DNA of 64,000 nt from Argentina anserina (Eukaryota > Streptophyta > Magnoliopsida > Rosales > Rosaceae), in the NCBI RefSeq assembly GCF_933775445.1, contig NC_065873.1, positions 28,210,001 to 28,274,000 of the forward strand. The letters run 5' to 3'. Below are positions 1 through 12,905 of this stretch, in pieces (the stretch's first letter is position 1; each line of letters starts with the position of its first letter). The position numbers and the translations under genes were made by a program. The notes below the pieces were generated by a model. That model made no database searches. It was not told the DNA's origin and saw nothing but the letters and a program-made list of their open reading frames with translations.

Positions 1-1856
1 TTCAGGCAATTGAAAGTGAGGCAGTCATGGTTAGATTTCATGGGGTTCATGACAAACTCACTCAGACATTGGATGATTTGCCTGATGAGCTTTGTATCTC
101 AGATGAAGTTAGAGAGCAGGTCGGTTTTTTGTTTTAATTATAATCATATGCTTCATTGTTAATTTCTTTCTTTATAGGAAAGATCTATAAAGATCAAGAT
201 ATTCGTTTGACATGAAGTAATTAGCAATCTGCGTTGATTTCTTAATTATGTAAATTAAGCTTTTGTTCCGGTCCAGATTGACCTCATGGTGATGCAACTT
301 AAACGAGCAAGGAAGCGAACAGATACGCAAGATATAGAACTTGCAATGGATGTAATGGTGGTATTGTCGAATAAAGATGAGAGAAATGCAGATAGTGCCA
401 TAATAGAGAGGCTGGCGCAAAAGCTAGAGCTGCATACAGTAGAGGACCTGAAAATAGAAACTAGTACTATAAGGAACCTTATTAAAGAAAGAGGAGGGAT
501 TAGTGCAGAAACTTCTCAGCAAGTCATTGATCTTCTTAACAGATTCAGACTACTTGCAGGAATGGAACAAACCAATGTTGTCGATGAACCTGTTGTACCG
601 AAAATGCTCAAGTGCCCATCTCTGGTGATCCCTCATGAGTTTCTTTGTCCAATCACGCTGGAAATAATGACTGATCCTGTGATTGTTGCAAATGGACAGG
701 TGATATTACATGTTCCAAAATGAAGCTGATTCGTCTAAAAATACTTCCTAAATCACACTAGAAACTAATTCTTCTTTTACTTGGGTTTGTCTATCATTTG
801 AAGACATATGACAGAGAAAGCATACAGAAGTGGTTCGACACCAATCACCGGACATGTCCAAAAACGAGGGAAACTCTGCCTCACCTGTCAGTAGCACCAA
901 ACTATGCCCTCAAAAATCTAATCCTCCAGTGGTGTGAGAAGAACAAGTTCAAGCTTCCAGTAAAGGAAGCATCCCCGGGTCAGGAAAGCTCCTCCACCGT
1001 GAACAAAGAGGAGATTTCAACCCTAGTTGAAAAGCTATCTTCCAGTCAATTAGAAGTGCAGCGAAAGGCTGCCACTAAAATTCGTTTGCTCTCAAAAGAG
1101 AATCCCGAGAACAGAATTTTGATTGCACAAAGTGGAGGAATCCCACCCTTAGTGCAACTTCTTTCCTATCCAGACTCTAAAATTCAACAGCATGCAGTGA
1201 CAGCTCTACTGAACTTATCTATCGAAGAGACAAACAAGAAGCTCATAACCAGAGAAGAGGCCATTCCAGCCATCATAGAAGTCCTAAAGACTGGAAGCAC
1301 AGAAGCTAGAGAGAACTCTGCAGCAGCATTGTTTAGCTTATCGATGCTTGATGAGAACAAAGTAACAGTAGGATTATCAGACGGGATTCCACCATTAGTA
1401 GATTTATTGCAAAATGGGACAATAAGAGGTAAAAAAGATGCTGCCACTGCCTTGTTCAACTTAGTATTGAACCAAGCTAACAAGGCAAGGGCCATCAGTG
1501 CTGGTATTGTGCCGCCTCTACTCAAGGTTCTCAAAGACAGAAACTTGGGGATGGTGGATGAGTCTCTCTCCATCTTCTTGCTTCTGGCATCACACCCAGA
1601 TGGACGGCAAGCCATCGGAGAGCTCTCATTCATTGAAACGCTAGTAGACTTTATCCGAGAAGGAACCCCCAAGAACAAGGAATGTGCAACATCAGTGCTG
1701 CTTGAGTTGGGAACAAACAATTCATCTTTCTTACTGGCCTCACTCCAGTATGGAGTATATGAGCATCTGGTTGAGATCACAAATAGCGGAACCAATAGAG
1801 CTCAAAGGAAGGCAAGAGCTCTCTTACAACTCATAAGCAAATCCGAACACGTTTAA
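1..1856 (+). CDS. PUB15: U-box/ARM E3 ubiquitin ligase, PUB15-type (5' truncated by window edge)
   Basis: Plant U-box E3 ligase that would move ubiquitin from an E2 to a substrate held by its armadillo repeats. Exons are 1-119, 277-699 and 804-1856, and about 530 residues are visible. The N-terminal U-box-associated (UND) region lies in exons 1-2. The U-box ([17 protein letters not shown], then [11 protein letters not shown] and the TCP motif) is split by the second intron at a conserved position. About six ARM repeats follow ([24 protein letters not shown] and similar). The C-terminus ([20 protein letters not shown]) closely resembles what I recall of Arabidopsis PUB15, better than PUB13/14. 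The start codon lies before base 1. No lesions are seen. Assignment to the PUB class is firm; the exact orthologue is inferred. Confidence 0.9.
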
Positions 1857-2532
1857 TATCTTCCTGTTTAGTTTTTCCTTTAAACTGACCTCATTGGATC
1901 CCTTTGGGTTTATCTAAGGTGTGTAACAAATAAAACGTTCATGTATTCTTCCGACAAACCGTGTTCTTGTCAGTATCAAGTATCAGAATCTAGCACTAGG
2001 GTTGTATTGCACAATCCGGATGCAATCGACCGAAAAGAAAATGCAGTTGAAAATTAGTGCTTAATAGATAAAGGCAGTACTCATGCATAAAACCCAGAAA
2101 ACACTAGTTGAAAGAACGCATTTATGGAGAACTCCATTCCTCAAATAAGTGAAATAAAACACGGAGTCAAATATGGTGGATATAAAAAGAAACCATAGTA
2201 CATTCAGATTCTCGCCTCATGACGATAACCAAAACTGAACTGCAAGCACAGTACAGGGCACAACTCAAGTAGCAACCTGGAATGGCCTAGAAACTGATCC
2301 ATGTAGGAAAACAAGTATCACTTCTTCATCAAACAAAGCACTGATTCATCTGTCAACAGTTGGGAGCCTGAACCTGAGCCGAGATCCCTTAGAGTTCGTA
2401 TAGATGCCCTCTGAAATTTTCTAAACTGCAAAGTAGAATTCCAATTAACAAAGAGATACCACAAAGACATGAAATAATTGAAGCAATGATATGATTGGTA
2501 GCAATGAAGAAAGCAATACCCTATTGATTATA
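1857..2532. other. Convergent 3' spacer between PUB15 and RLI2
   Basis: No coding signal. It should hold the 3' UTR of the upstream U-box gene and, on the other strand, the 3' UTR of the ABCE gene. Splice-like sites at about 2427 and 2519 (minus strand) suggest a small intron in the ABCE 3' UTR just behind its stop codon, but this is only a motif-level guess. Confidence 0.5.
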
Positions 2533-4913
2533 TCAATCATCCAAGTAATAGTAGGAGCCAGCATTCTTTTGTTCTCTGTCCTTTGTTGAGTTCATTTTGT
2601 TGATTCTTGGACGAAAGTTTGTAGGGTCTCGTCTAAATGTGATATCCAGATGCTGCATCAACCAAAAAAAATTCAACAGGAGACACAAGATAGAGTACTT
2701 CAAAAGAATTTACCCATCAAACTAATAGTGGTAGTACAATAAGCATGAGTTAGTTAGCAGAAAGCTTTGACTATGCACAAACAATTAGTAGATTAAAAAC
2801 TAAATTCATATCCTCGCTAGCTACTCTCATTAGAATGGATGAAATAACATTGTTTGAACACTTACAGATAAAAAGAGATTCATTCCAGTCAGCAATGACT
2901 GCGGACAATTTGCAGTACAGTCAATGGACGGCTTCCCTTCATAGACAATAACTCTATCTGCCAAGTACGTAGCCATGATAAAATCGTGCTCAACCACAAA
3001 TGCAGTTTTCTTGGCATGCAGGATAAACCTCTTTATGACTTTTGAAGCAACAATACGCTGCTCAGAATCTAGATACGCACTCGGTTCATCAATCAGATAA
3101 ATGTCAGCTGGCTGCATTAAGCAAACAGAAATGTATCAGAATCATCCATAATCACGGACACACTGAAAAGTGAATATGTGCTTGTGAACAGCTAAACTCT
3201 CTGTTTACATAGTTTGTTCTCCAGCAAATGAAAACTTAAGTAATATATGTTAACATTCGAACATAAATATAATGCCACCAATCAAGATAATTTACCTTTC
3301 CAAGGCACAAACACAATGCAACCCTTTGCAACTCTCCACCAGAGAGATTTACAACTTCTTGATCCATTAGTTGCTCAATAAGAAGAGGCTTCATCACGTC
3401 TGACATAAACTGGGGATGAGTATACGAGTCACGAATTTTTGAATGTAACAAGTGTCTGACAGTGTGTTGAAACTTTGGACTGATCTTCTGCGGTTTATAC
3501 GATACATTAAATTCAGGAATTTCCACATCGGAATCTTGACTATCAGGTTTCAATAAACCAGCCTGCAAAATGAACAAATACAAGTACTTAATGTCTCAAA
3601 GTCTACACTCAAGAGAGAGAGAGAGAGAGATGAGAAAACAATTCAAGATACAAATTGATTTGTGATGGTAAAAAGAAATATACCAGCATACGAATGAATG
3701 TTGTTTTCCCTGTTCCATTCTCACCGAGCATGACAATAATCTGTGAATCAGTGAATTCACCCTCCATCACATGAAGCCTGAAATTTCCCTGTGTTTTTGT
3801 CATTGTTGGGTACTTATACCGTGCATATGTCTCAATTTCCTCAGCAGTCTCCTGTGGAGTCTCAGCAACCTAGAAAAGCCAACATAGTAAATCACAAAGT
3901 ACTAATAAGTCAAAGAGCATTCATTCAAAAATTATAGTCTTGCCTTAAAGGTCAGTGATTCATCACGAAACCTCAGGTTTTCAGTAGGAACAAATCCAGC
4001 CAAAAAGATATTGATTCCTTCTCTAACTGAGAACGGAAGGGTTACAACTCCATATGCACCCGGTTTCCCATACAAACAGCAGATAAAGTCCGATAAGTAA
4101 TCCAGGACACTCAAATCATGCTCCACAACAATTACATAGCTGAACAACACAAACACATATACCCATTACCAAAAGTTTGTGGAACATAATTAAGAGAGGG
4201 AACTTCAACTTATTGGGCAAACAAATTGCTGGATATAATTAACCACAAACCTATTAGGCCTAAGCAACGATCGAACAACTTGGGCAGCTTTGAGCCTTTG
4301 TTTCACATCAAGATAACTTGAAGGCTCATCAAACATATATATCTCTGCATTTTGTATGCAAACAACAGCAATGGCAAACCTTTGAAGCTCTCCACCTGAT
4401 AAATCCCCCACATTACGATCAATAACCTGGTTCAGTTCAAGGTCACGACACAATTCTTCCTTCACACCCCTCTCATCTTTCTGGTTGAGAACCTCCCCTA
4501 CATTTCCATGAACGGCCTTTGGAATGTGATCTACATACTGGGGCTTTATAATGGCCTATGAAATCAAATGTAAACTATATAAGCATGGAATAATGACAAC
4601 AATAATACAATATTTAGCACTAAGACGGTACACATGATGACCAAAAAGAGCAGAAAAGCATTCATAAGAAAAAGATAGGTTGACAAAATAAACCAAATTT
4701 ATCCTAAATGAGTAGACATGGGCCTAGGCGAAGATATCAGCATAGCCAGGCCAGGATCAATGCCAGAACTTTCAGTATTCAAACACATGACCGTTTTGAA
4801 AGGCCTAACCTGTTGCACTAGGAGTGCTTATCAGTCTAATTTGGTGACAAATTAACCTCAGATTTGTAATTTTAATAGCCAATAAATAGTTCCTTTCACT
4901 GACCACTCAGAAA

Positions 4914-4979
<66 letters not shown>

Positions 4980-6178
4980 TAAAGTATTCCAAATTGGAAA
5001 TCAAATCAGCCTCAATTAGCAACGGTTACAAGTCCTAGCTAATTTCCAAAATGGAGTAAGAAACATAACTGGAGAGTTGGGAACAAACAACCTATAAGGC
5101 CTAACTAGTTTCCTAGGCAGAACTGTGAGCGTATGAATCCATGTAAGCGAAACAAGCAATAAAAGAAAAACAAAAAAGTTGACAGTCCACATTGAATCAA
5201 AATAAGCCACAACAGGTCAAGAGAACACATGTAAGGTCAGATATATCTAGAATTGAAAGTCCTATCCAATGAGGGAAGTTACAAGCATCAAAGTCAAAGA
5301 CTACCTTCAAATTGTCTTCCAGAATTCGGGTGAAATAATTCTGCAACTCAGATCCACGGAAGTAGGTCAAGATTTCCTGCCAATCTGGAGGATTCTGGGA
5401 AAGAAAGATAAAAAAGAAATGAATCAATAAATACCAAGATGATATCTTTATCAGAGAAGGGAACAGCTGATAATATGGTTTAAGGAGTGTTACATTGAAA
5501 CGGCCTAAATTTGGTTTCAGTTTTCCAGCCAATACTTTGAGGGCAGTTGACTTCCCAATTCCATTAGTTCCAACCAAACCAAGAACTTGGCCAGGCCTTG
5601 GGACTGGTAACCTGAAATTGTAAATCGTTTCGCTTACAACAACCAAAATAAAGTAAGGGCTTCCTAATAATGTGGTATGGTACTAAGTACTAACCTGTGC
5701 AACTTGAAGGTGTTAACCCCATAACGATGAGTGGTATCTTTGTCCAAATCCTTTGGCAAGTTAATAATCTGAATCGCCTCAAACGGGCATTTCTACAGCA
5801 AAACAAGAGATATAGTCATGGAAAGGCTTATAAATAAACAAACAAACAAACTTGGAACAAATTAGAGAAGTGAACAGGATAATTTATAAAATAAACATTC
5901 CTTACCTTAACACAAATACCACACCCAATGCACAACTCTTCGGAGATAAAAGCAATTTTAGCTGCGGTAGTAACCTCGATACATAGCTTCCCTGCAGATT
6001 ACAGATCAGATGAGTCAACAACAACAGCCTCGGCTTATAATTAACTTTTTGTTCAACGAACGAGAACTAGTTTACCAGTCTTAACGACAGGACAGCTCTT
6101 TTTGCATTCCTGGCGGCACTTTTTGGGCTTGCATCTGTCAGAGCTCACAATAGCTATACGAGTTAACCGGTCCGACAT
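2533..6178 (-). CDS. ABCE2: ABC transporter E family protein (ABCE1/RLI2), ribosome recycling ATPase
   Basis: Soluble twin-ATPase that splits ribosomes after termination. Eleven exons (minus): 6178-6076, 5991-5906, 5792-5695, 5611-5494, 5394-5305, 4555-4251, 4139-3944, 3869-3684, 3562-3296, 3111-2866, 2652-2533, giving 604 residues, the family's usual length. Visible in order: N-terminal cysteine-rich RLI domain and 4Fe-4S ferredoxin motif ([13 protein letters not shown]); Walker [10 protein letters not shown], signature LSGGELQR and Walker [11 protein letters not shown] of NBD1; Walker [10 protein letters not shown], signature LSGGELQR and Walker [11 protein letters not shown] of NBD2; and a tail ending AGSYYYLDD. 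Intron 7 has a GC donor (GC-AG). A leader intron at about 6199-6636 is likely. Identity is very secure; the choice between Arabidopsis RLI1 and RLI2 as reference is not. Confidence 0.95.
4916..4979. repeat. Compound (TA)n-(GA)n microsatellite
   Basis: About twenty TA units run directly into about twelve GA units inside intron 5 of the ABCE gene. It is a simple-sequence repeat with no visible effect on the reading frame. Confidence 0.95.
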
Positions 6179-7440
6179 CTCTTAATTTTCCTTCTCCACT
6201 GCCAATCAATACACACAGATAGAGCAACAAATTAGAAACAAAGCTGGCATTCAACGCTATACACACTTAAACTTTCCCTCTATCTGCTCTAGATGGATTT
6301 AACGAGGCGAAAATCAGTTCAAAACTGTCGAATTTCAACAAAACTAAAACTCTACGATCAAATCAACCTTAGACTAGATACAATTTCAATTGTCTAAAGC
6401 ATCAATAAATCGTAATTCATTAAAACACGGCATCCTAGTCGCTCAATAGCAATAATGATATATTGAAACTTTTACAGGTAAATTAGTAAATTGAAACCCT
6501 AGAATACAGTACAAGTTCACAGAATTGATCTGTATAAAAGCGATACTGAGGGAGACGAGGATTCTGCCCGGTCAAAAACAACAATCGGAATCGGTAAGTA
6601 AACGAGTAAAAGAAAGAAGGAGAAGGCAAAGCGTACCCAGCAAAGCGAAGCCGATGGAAGAGATTGAGGCGTGTGGCGTTGCAGAGATGAGCACAGGATG
6701 GTTTAGATTGTCCTTTCACAATAATATTTAGGGTTTCCTGCACCGAGAGGAACAGATGCGGCGCGTGAGCCGCTCTCACCTTTCTTTACTTTCTTTTTTT
6801 TTTCAACTTTTTACTACACACTTGGTGTAATTTACAAGCACTGTTACAGTAAATACATTTACACAGTTGATAGAAATTGTTTTACTTTTTTTAACTGTAT
6901 GATTGGGTTACTACAAAAACTCTTAAAAGTTACTTCCGTACCTAAGGTCAAGTATCAATTTGTAATTCGAGTTTCAGACACACCCTATTTTCATGATCAA
7001 ATTCGACATTATTTCACCCACAATTTTAACCTAAACCACACTGCAAGTCATTGAGGTTCAGTGTGGCATAACAATGAGACCATAATCTGTTTTTGATATT
7101 GGCTTCAAGAACTGGACCCTTTCTAAGTAGAAATAAACACATTTTGATTTTGAGTAAATATAAATTTATTACTTAAAAATAGCTCATACAATGCTAAAAG
7201 CCAGCAAGGGCAGCTCTGTAATAGGCTGTAATAGCTTAACAACGACAGCAGTAGTAGGTATGTAGATAGTACACTCCCCCGGACCTGCTCTAACAATAAA
7301 CTCCAGGAAAAGAAAATGAAATAGAATCTACTCTAACTCCAGGCATACACAGCTGGGGATCTCAACTTTTAAGATAGCTAGTACAGATAGTACAAGATGG
7401 CCCATGCCAAACATCACCAAGATAGGAGGCCTTGATCTGT
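6179..7440. other. ABCE leader/promoter and SKIP31 3' flank
   Basis: Upstream of the ABCE start, a minus-strand acceptor near 6199 and a donor near 6636 fit a leader intron of about 440 bp, with transcription starting around 6700. The rest, up to the stop codon of the F-box gene, is AT-rich with no coding potential that I can support. The reading frames near 6.5-6.8 kb fall in the inferred leader and look like chance. Confidence 0.5.
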
Positions 7441-10400
7441 TCAAAGGAACCTCAAAGTAGCTTCTAGCTCCTTCTCATCCGCGCAGTTATATCCCAGCAA
7501 ATAAGCTCGCGCTGCCACAACAAGCAACAACACAATGAGTTTTGCACACCACTATAAAATAATGCATTTGATGTTCAACATGCAACTTCTCAGAGTAATA
7601 AAAGATGCAACTGACTTACCAAAGCGGCCAGATCCCATGAATGGTTCTGGCTCATCTGTCGGATCTTCCTGCTGCTGTTCCTGAAAGATTTGTCAAGAAA
7701 ATGAATGAGTACTGGAACTACATACATACCAACATCATGTATATTGAAACTACAAGAAACAAAAAGAGGAGTGAGCAGAGGGTGACTGATCATAGGCAAC
7801 AATTTTCTTATCATGGTTGGTAAGGTGCCCTCGTATGTAATCACTCATACAATTCAAGTTATTCAACATATCATGGGGACAAATGAAGTGCTACATCATT
7901 AAAACTTGTAGAGTTGTATGACAATTAAAAATGTAAGGTTGAGGAGATTTCCACTCACTGAATCTGACTCTCCTTCTTGTGGTGACATTACATTATCAAA
8001 GCAATGACCAGATATTTGACAGACCCAAAGCATATTAGCCGGATCCATAACAGCTTCTCTGCAAAACTCATCACATACTGAAGAAAAGAAAAGAAAAAAC
8101 TGGATCAGATTCAAATGGTTCCTAGATTACTAGATATATGCATCAAGACACAAGGTGTAAGCAAGTCATTGAGAGTATCCCCTACCATGAACCTGACCAG
8201 TCTTCTCGCAAACAAACACATCTCCAACTTGGTAGTAAGTACACTTTTCACCGGAACAACCATGATCGGTTGACACCTTATCAGTCAGGCCTTTACTTCT
8301 TTTCCAGATGGAAACTTGATCAGCAACTGTCTTGTCAAGAATTAACCCATCATCATTCACTTTCACCTAAGAACAAAGGTAAAGGCAAATCAACACATAA
8401 AGTTTAAAAGAATCTCCTAATAAATTGTCACTTTATGGAGACTAATAATGCAATGAAGAAGTAAGATTGAAAAGACTAAATGACCAAATTACTATCAACA
8501 ATTGGGTAAACTTTGCCACTGGGTGGGAAAAGAGAGATCTACAAAACCCTTAACCCACAAGCAACAAATTAATTGCCTACACATAGGCCCCCAACACGAC
8601 ATACATATATATTAAATTCTATCAACTAGTGAGGAAATTTTTTTTTCTTTTTTTTTTGGAAAAAAGAAAAAGCAGTTCATCATTGCAATCGATAATTGCT
8701 ATATTGTCCGAGCATACCCACAGAGAGGCCAAAACAGAACACTTCCACAGCGTGTCAGTCCTCTTGTCGGCATCTCTGTCCAAATTCCCTAACCAATCAA
8801 TACAGTCTCCAGGAGTTCCCCAGTCCAAACCAAAGACCCTGACCAATCTATTCCAAATCCAAGTTATAAAAGTGTAGTGCAAACTTGGTCAGAAGATGCA
8901 GCCATTGTTTTGGATTTGGAGAGTGGTACACTGAATAGCTAATGAAGAGTGGGGCATTCCTTCAAATAGTATCAAAAAAGTATAGACCTTTCCATGAGCT
9001 AAAAGCCAAGTGAAAAAGTTGAATTCTTGCACATAACTTCAGACTCTTAGAGAGACCAAAAATTCTAAGTTATTAAGCAAAGAAAGGGTTTGCAAGAAAA
9101 AGAACCCAATTTTTCATACACATGCACTGCAACATTACTAATAATATCCAGCAAATCAGAAGATTCAATAACCACCCCAATAGCTTAGATTCCTCCAAGA
9201 AAAGTAACTTTCCAATAAAAGGACCTGCTCCCCCTCTAACTTGGTACAGGGAATATATAAATTAAGGATGAACTGGAAAATTCATACCAGGGCAGGAAAT
9301 TGTGGGAGCCCAACCATTTCGATGCAATTCCTACTTCCTTTAGTAATAAACACTACAATAGATCTTGTTGAAAGGGAATTGCCATGACCATTGTGCAAAC
9401 ATTTTACTTACCCAAGAAAGTAAACTTACTGTAGTAGACGAATAAGAATAACAACAGGCTCTTTTCTTATTTTAAGGAAAGACAACTATACACATATAAA
9501 ATGAGGGTTAAGTTATTCCAATTACCTGTGAAGGAAGAGGTGCTTCACTTCTTTTGGCAGCTTGCATTTGGACATAGTACTCCTTGAACTCAACCGGGCA
9601 ATTTCTACCAATATCTACCATGTCCTCTTCATCACGCTGCAAAAGAAACAAGTTTTCTTATAGGGCCAATATACTTCATCTAGATTTATTTCTACAGTCG
9701 AACACGATTACAAACTTAAGTATTCCTAGTCCAATGTAAGTGATTCAAAACTGACAATGCTAATTTGCAGCAAGTACTACAACATCAAAAGGCAAATGAT
9801 ATAGATAGAAGCACCTTAATGTAAAGGTGTTTCCAAGGACAGTCCCTTAGCTTTCTGGTAGGAGGCTGAAGACCCCATCGCATACGATACCTGCACACAT
9901 TTCAGCACATTACGCAAAAACTCTGAAACACAAACATACAAAAAGCAGGAACCTTCAATCACGAAAACGTCGAAAATAAAAAAACTAACAACACAGAAGA
10001 GAGACTAAAGAGTGGTCTAATTACTCACAAGCGTTGCCACAAGGATTCATCAGATGCTGCTTGATTCAGGAATCTACAGACGAGTGAACAAGCAATGAGA
10101 TCCTCAGAAGATAGGAACTTGAGGATGTGACGAAACAGCTCAGGTGGGATTTTGGTCAAAATTCCGGTATCAATTCTAACAATGGCAGTTGAAGAAGATG
10201 AAGAGCAGCTCGCTTTATCTTCTTCTTTGGTTTTGTGAATCTCTGGCTTATCCTCAGTCATACACATTCTCTTAGGGTTGGGCTCCCTTATCATCACATC
10301 TTCCTCCTCCTCCTAATTAAACGCAACAGAATCAAATCAAAACGCAGAATTTAAGAGCAATTTGAAGAAACATAAACCCTAAAAATCGGATTTTTAAGTT

Positions 10401-10527
10401 GAACAGATTTGGGGAGATTGAAAATTGAGAGATGGATGAAGAAGATAACCTGATCGGAGACCTCAGAGAGGATCTCTTCCTCGAGAAATTGAGCCAGACT
10501 CTCGCCTTCATCGTCTGATATCGTCAT
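7441..10527 (-). CDS. SKIP31: F-box protein, SKIP31-type
   Basis: F-box subunit expected to dock on SKP1/ASK proteins of an SCF ubiquitin ligase. Eight exons (minus): 10527-10450, 10312-10029, 9890-9815, 9636-9526, 8366-8186, 8077-7959, 7680-7620, 7511-7441, giving 326 residues. An acidic N-terminus ([20 protein letters not shown]) precedes the F-box ([20 protein letters not shown], then [20 protein letters not shown]). The C-terminal half is rich in Cys and His ([40 protein letters not shown]) and looks metal-binding. Intron 4 is about 1.16 kb and holds only AT-rich DNA. Domain order and ends match my memory of Arabidopsis SKIP31; the substrate cannot be read from the sequence. Confidence 0.88.
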
Positions 10528-11406
10528 GCCGGTGGCCGGAGATTGAAGCGAATTTCAATCGGAGAATGGGTGGTGAATTTTTGATTCTGTGCTGGATTAT
10601 TAAATGTGTCCTCGCACGTGTAATTGATGTTGTTGGGCATGTGCACGTGTGGAAGTGACGGGAATTATTCGGGAAAGATATTTAATTTTATTAACAAGAT
10701 AATGACCTAAAAACTTTGTATACACAGTGTGTATGATACGCCGTAAAATTTTATTACAGCGACAAATAGTTCAATTGTGTGTTTTGTTGCTGAGAAATGG
10801 ATACTTCATGACTAGTGATGAGCATTGTTTGACAGTTTCACAACAACTGCTGTAAGTCAGACACTCCCTAGCTCTAATGGAAATCATTCTTCCCGTCACT
10901 GCCTCATTGCATCCGGTCGTGGAACGTTGTTTGCGAGCAGCGTAATCTTTACAAGTTCAGCACCGGGAGAGGGTAGCTCCATCAGAGAATACAGAGCCAC
11001 CTTGGCAGTAAATCCAGAATGTGAAGTTAACTATGCTTACAATAGATTAGTAATGGTCTCATGGAGCTCCAGATTGCCACGAGTGATATTATGAATTAAG
11101 CGGCCAAAACACTTTGCATAGCTGCAGCTTAGTTCATAATCATGTGTTCTTCTTGTTTGGTCTTATGCATCTGGTTCTTGTGTTTGGTCTTATGCATTTG
11201 TTACTCAATTGCACAGGTATGGCTAGATAGTGTTCAGAAAAACAGAAATACAGAAGCATCATCTGCAACAATCAATTCAGCAATATCCACACCATGAAAC
11301 AAAACTCCAATGGCTCGAAATAAGAACATCAGAGTATATGACATGCAAAGATAACAGTCATTTATTTAATCACTTGAAAGATTCAGATATCTCATATCCT
11401 GCTGCT
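10528..11406. other. Intergenic region with an unassigned open frame
   Basis: Contains the F-box gene promoter and the downstream flank of the SWIB gene. A plus-strand frame of 89 codons at 10825-11094 uses varied residues, but it has no family I recognise, no clear Kozak context and no splice partner. I leave it as unassigned. Confidence 0.4.
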
Positions 11407-11896
11407 TTACTTCTTGCTGACCTTCCCTGCTATTTTCTTTGATTTGTTGGCCTCGATCTGCCCATAAGCGGCTGTTGCATCCGTGCTTGTGCTTTTGATA
11501 GTGGAATAGGTAAATTCCGGCGATAGCAATCTGGTGACCTCTGGCAACCCAACTCTATCTTTGCCGTGCAATAGTATATTCAGGTTCTGCTCCCAATTCC
11601 GGTCCTTGATTCCAGGACTCTAAATAACACAACCCAATTAAACATAACTCGCTGGTCTGCAATTCCAAGAATCAAAATAGCAAAGGCATTACCTGCTTGT
11701 TGTGGAGTCTGATGAACTTGGAAATCATGAGAGCAGTGGGAGATCGAGATCGGTCAGATGGGTCTGAAATGCCGAGAAATTTGCACACCTCTGGACAGCC
11801 AGCCTTGACACTCAGCTTTGATTTCGTGATGGAGAGAGCGGCGGCAGCCGCCGTCAGAGACCCTCCTCTTATCCTGTGAGCGCCAGCAACCGCCAT
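11407..11896 (-). CDS. SWIB/MDM2-domain protein, small organellar type
   Basis: Two exons (11896-11693 and 11619-11407) encode 138 residues. The N-terminus (MAVAGAHRIRGGSLTAAAAA) is rich in Ala, Ser, Arg and Gly without acidic residues, fitting a mitochondrial or plastid presequence. The body carries the SWIB fold pattern: CPEVCKFLGISDPSDRSR, a KFIRLHNKQ helix, then LLHGKDRVGLPEVTRLLSPE, which matches the family's GKDxVGFxEIxKLLSPHF block. The tail is Lys-rich. Plant stand-alone SWIB proteins of this size are usually organelle- or nucleus-targeted DNA-binding proteins of unclear role. No lesion seen. Family assignment is fair; localisation is inferred. Confidence 0.75.
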
Positions 11897-12110
11897 CTAT
11901 GATTAAACCCTGACTAAAACCCTACTAATTTTGATTGGAATGAACTGGGGCACTGGGCACAGAGTATATCTTCTAGTTTTCTTTTTACATTCTACTTATT
12001 TGATTTATTTCTACTTCATTACTACTATCTTGCTCAAACAAGCTTGTACTGAAAATAACATTCATATTTCTTCTTTCTTCTTCACGTGGAAGAAAAAAAA
12101 AAAGAACCAA

Positions 12111-12600
12111 ATACTGATCACCAAATTTTTAATACATCGACAGTTTATTCTTTTAAATTTTAATTTCAACTGATCACTTATTATATTTTCTAAATTCGAA
12201 CAATCTGATCATTGCTCTAATTTTTAATATATCGACAGTTTATTCTTTTAAATTTTAATTTCAACTGATCACTTATTATATTTTCTAAATTCGAACAATC
12301 TGATCATTGCTCTAATTTTTAATATATCGACAGTTTATTCTTTTAAATTTTAATTTCAACTGATCACTTATTATATTTTCTAAATTCGAACAATCTGATC
12401 ATTCTGTCATCTTTCTACTGAATTTGAGTGTTAAGTTATTTTTTTGACAAACATAAATTGGATAGACTTAACACCCAAATTAGATGGAAAGATGACGGAA
12501 ATACCAAATTGTTCGAATTTGAAAAGTATAAGGAGTAATCAGTTGAAATTGAAACTTAAAGAAATAAACTGTCGAATTTGTAAAACTATGAGTGACCAAT
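12111..12600. repeat. Fold-back (MITE-like) element with a triplicated left arm
   Basis: A 95-bp unit is repeated head to tail three times (unit starts near 12126, 12221 and 12316), with almost identical copies. The same unit then appears once, inverted and more diverged, from about 12465 to 12600. The two arms meet around a spacer of about 30 bp at 12436-12464, where GAGTGTTAAGT faces ACTTAACACCC. The whole could fold into a hairpin. No coding frame. Class of the parent transposon is unknown. Confidence 0.8.
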
Positions 12601-12905
12601 AAAAATCTAAAAAAATTGATCATTTCTTATCTAGAAGTTGTAACAAACTAACAATTGACTATCAATTTCACAAATACAAGGTTTGAAACAAACACGGTGA
12701 CAGATAATTCGTCATGTCAATTAACTCGGTTCCTTGTTACGTTTACGAGTAAAGCTCATAAAGCTCATTTCCACCGGAGCAGTTCCTAAGCCAGCTGTTC
12801 GAAAACACACATGAAAGAGTTGTTTTGATACCCAAAAGATTGATGAACTGATGATCGCAACTGCAATATTGTCTACCTCTGATCCTCAAGAGTTGGAATA
12901 TACAT

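Noticed and set aside
1184..1795. Long minus-strand frame opposite the PUB15 last exon
   Set aside because: It is the antisense shadow of ARM repeats; its residues follow the reverse complement of a conserved protein and show no domain.
10825..11094. 89-codon plus-strand frame as a small gene
   Set aside because: No recognised family, no promoter or splice context, and no conserved-looking pattern.
12115..12403. CRISPR-like array (three regular repeats)
   Set aside because: The 95-bp units are contiguous without unique spacers and form one arm of a fold-back element in a plant genome.
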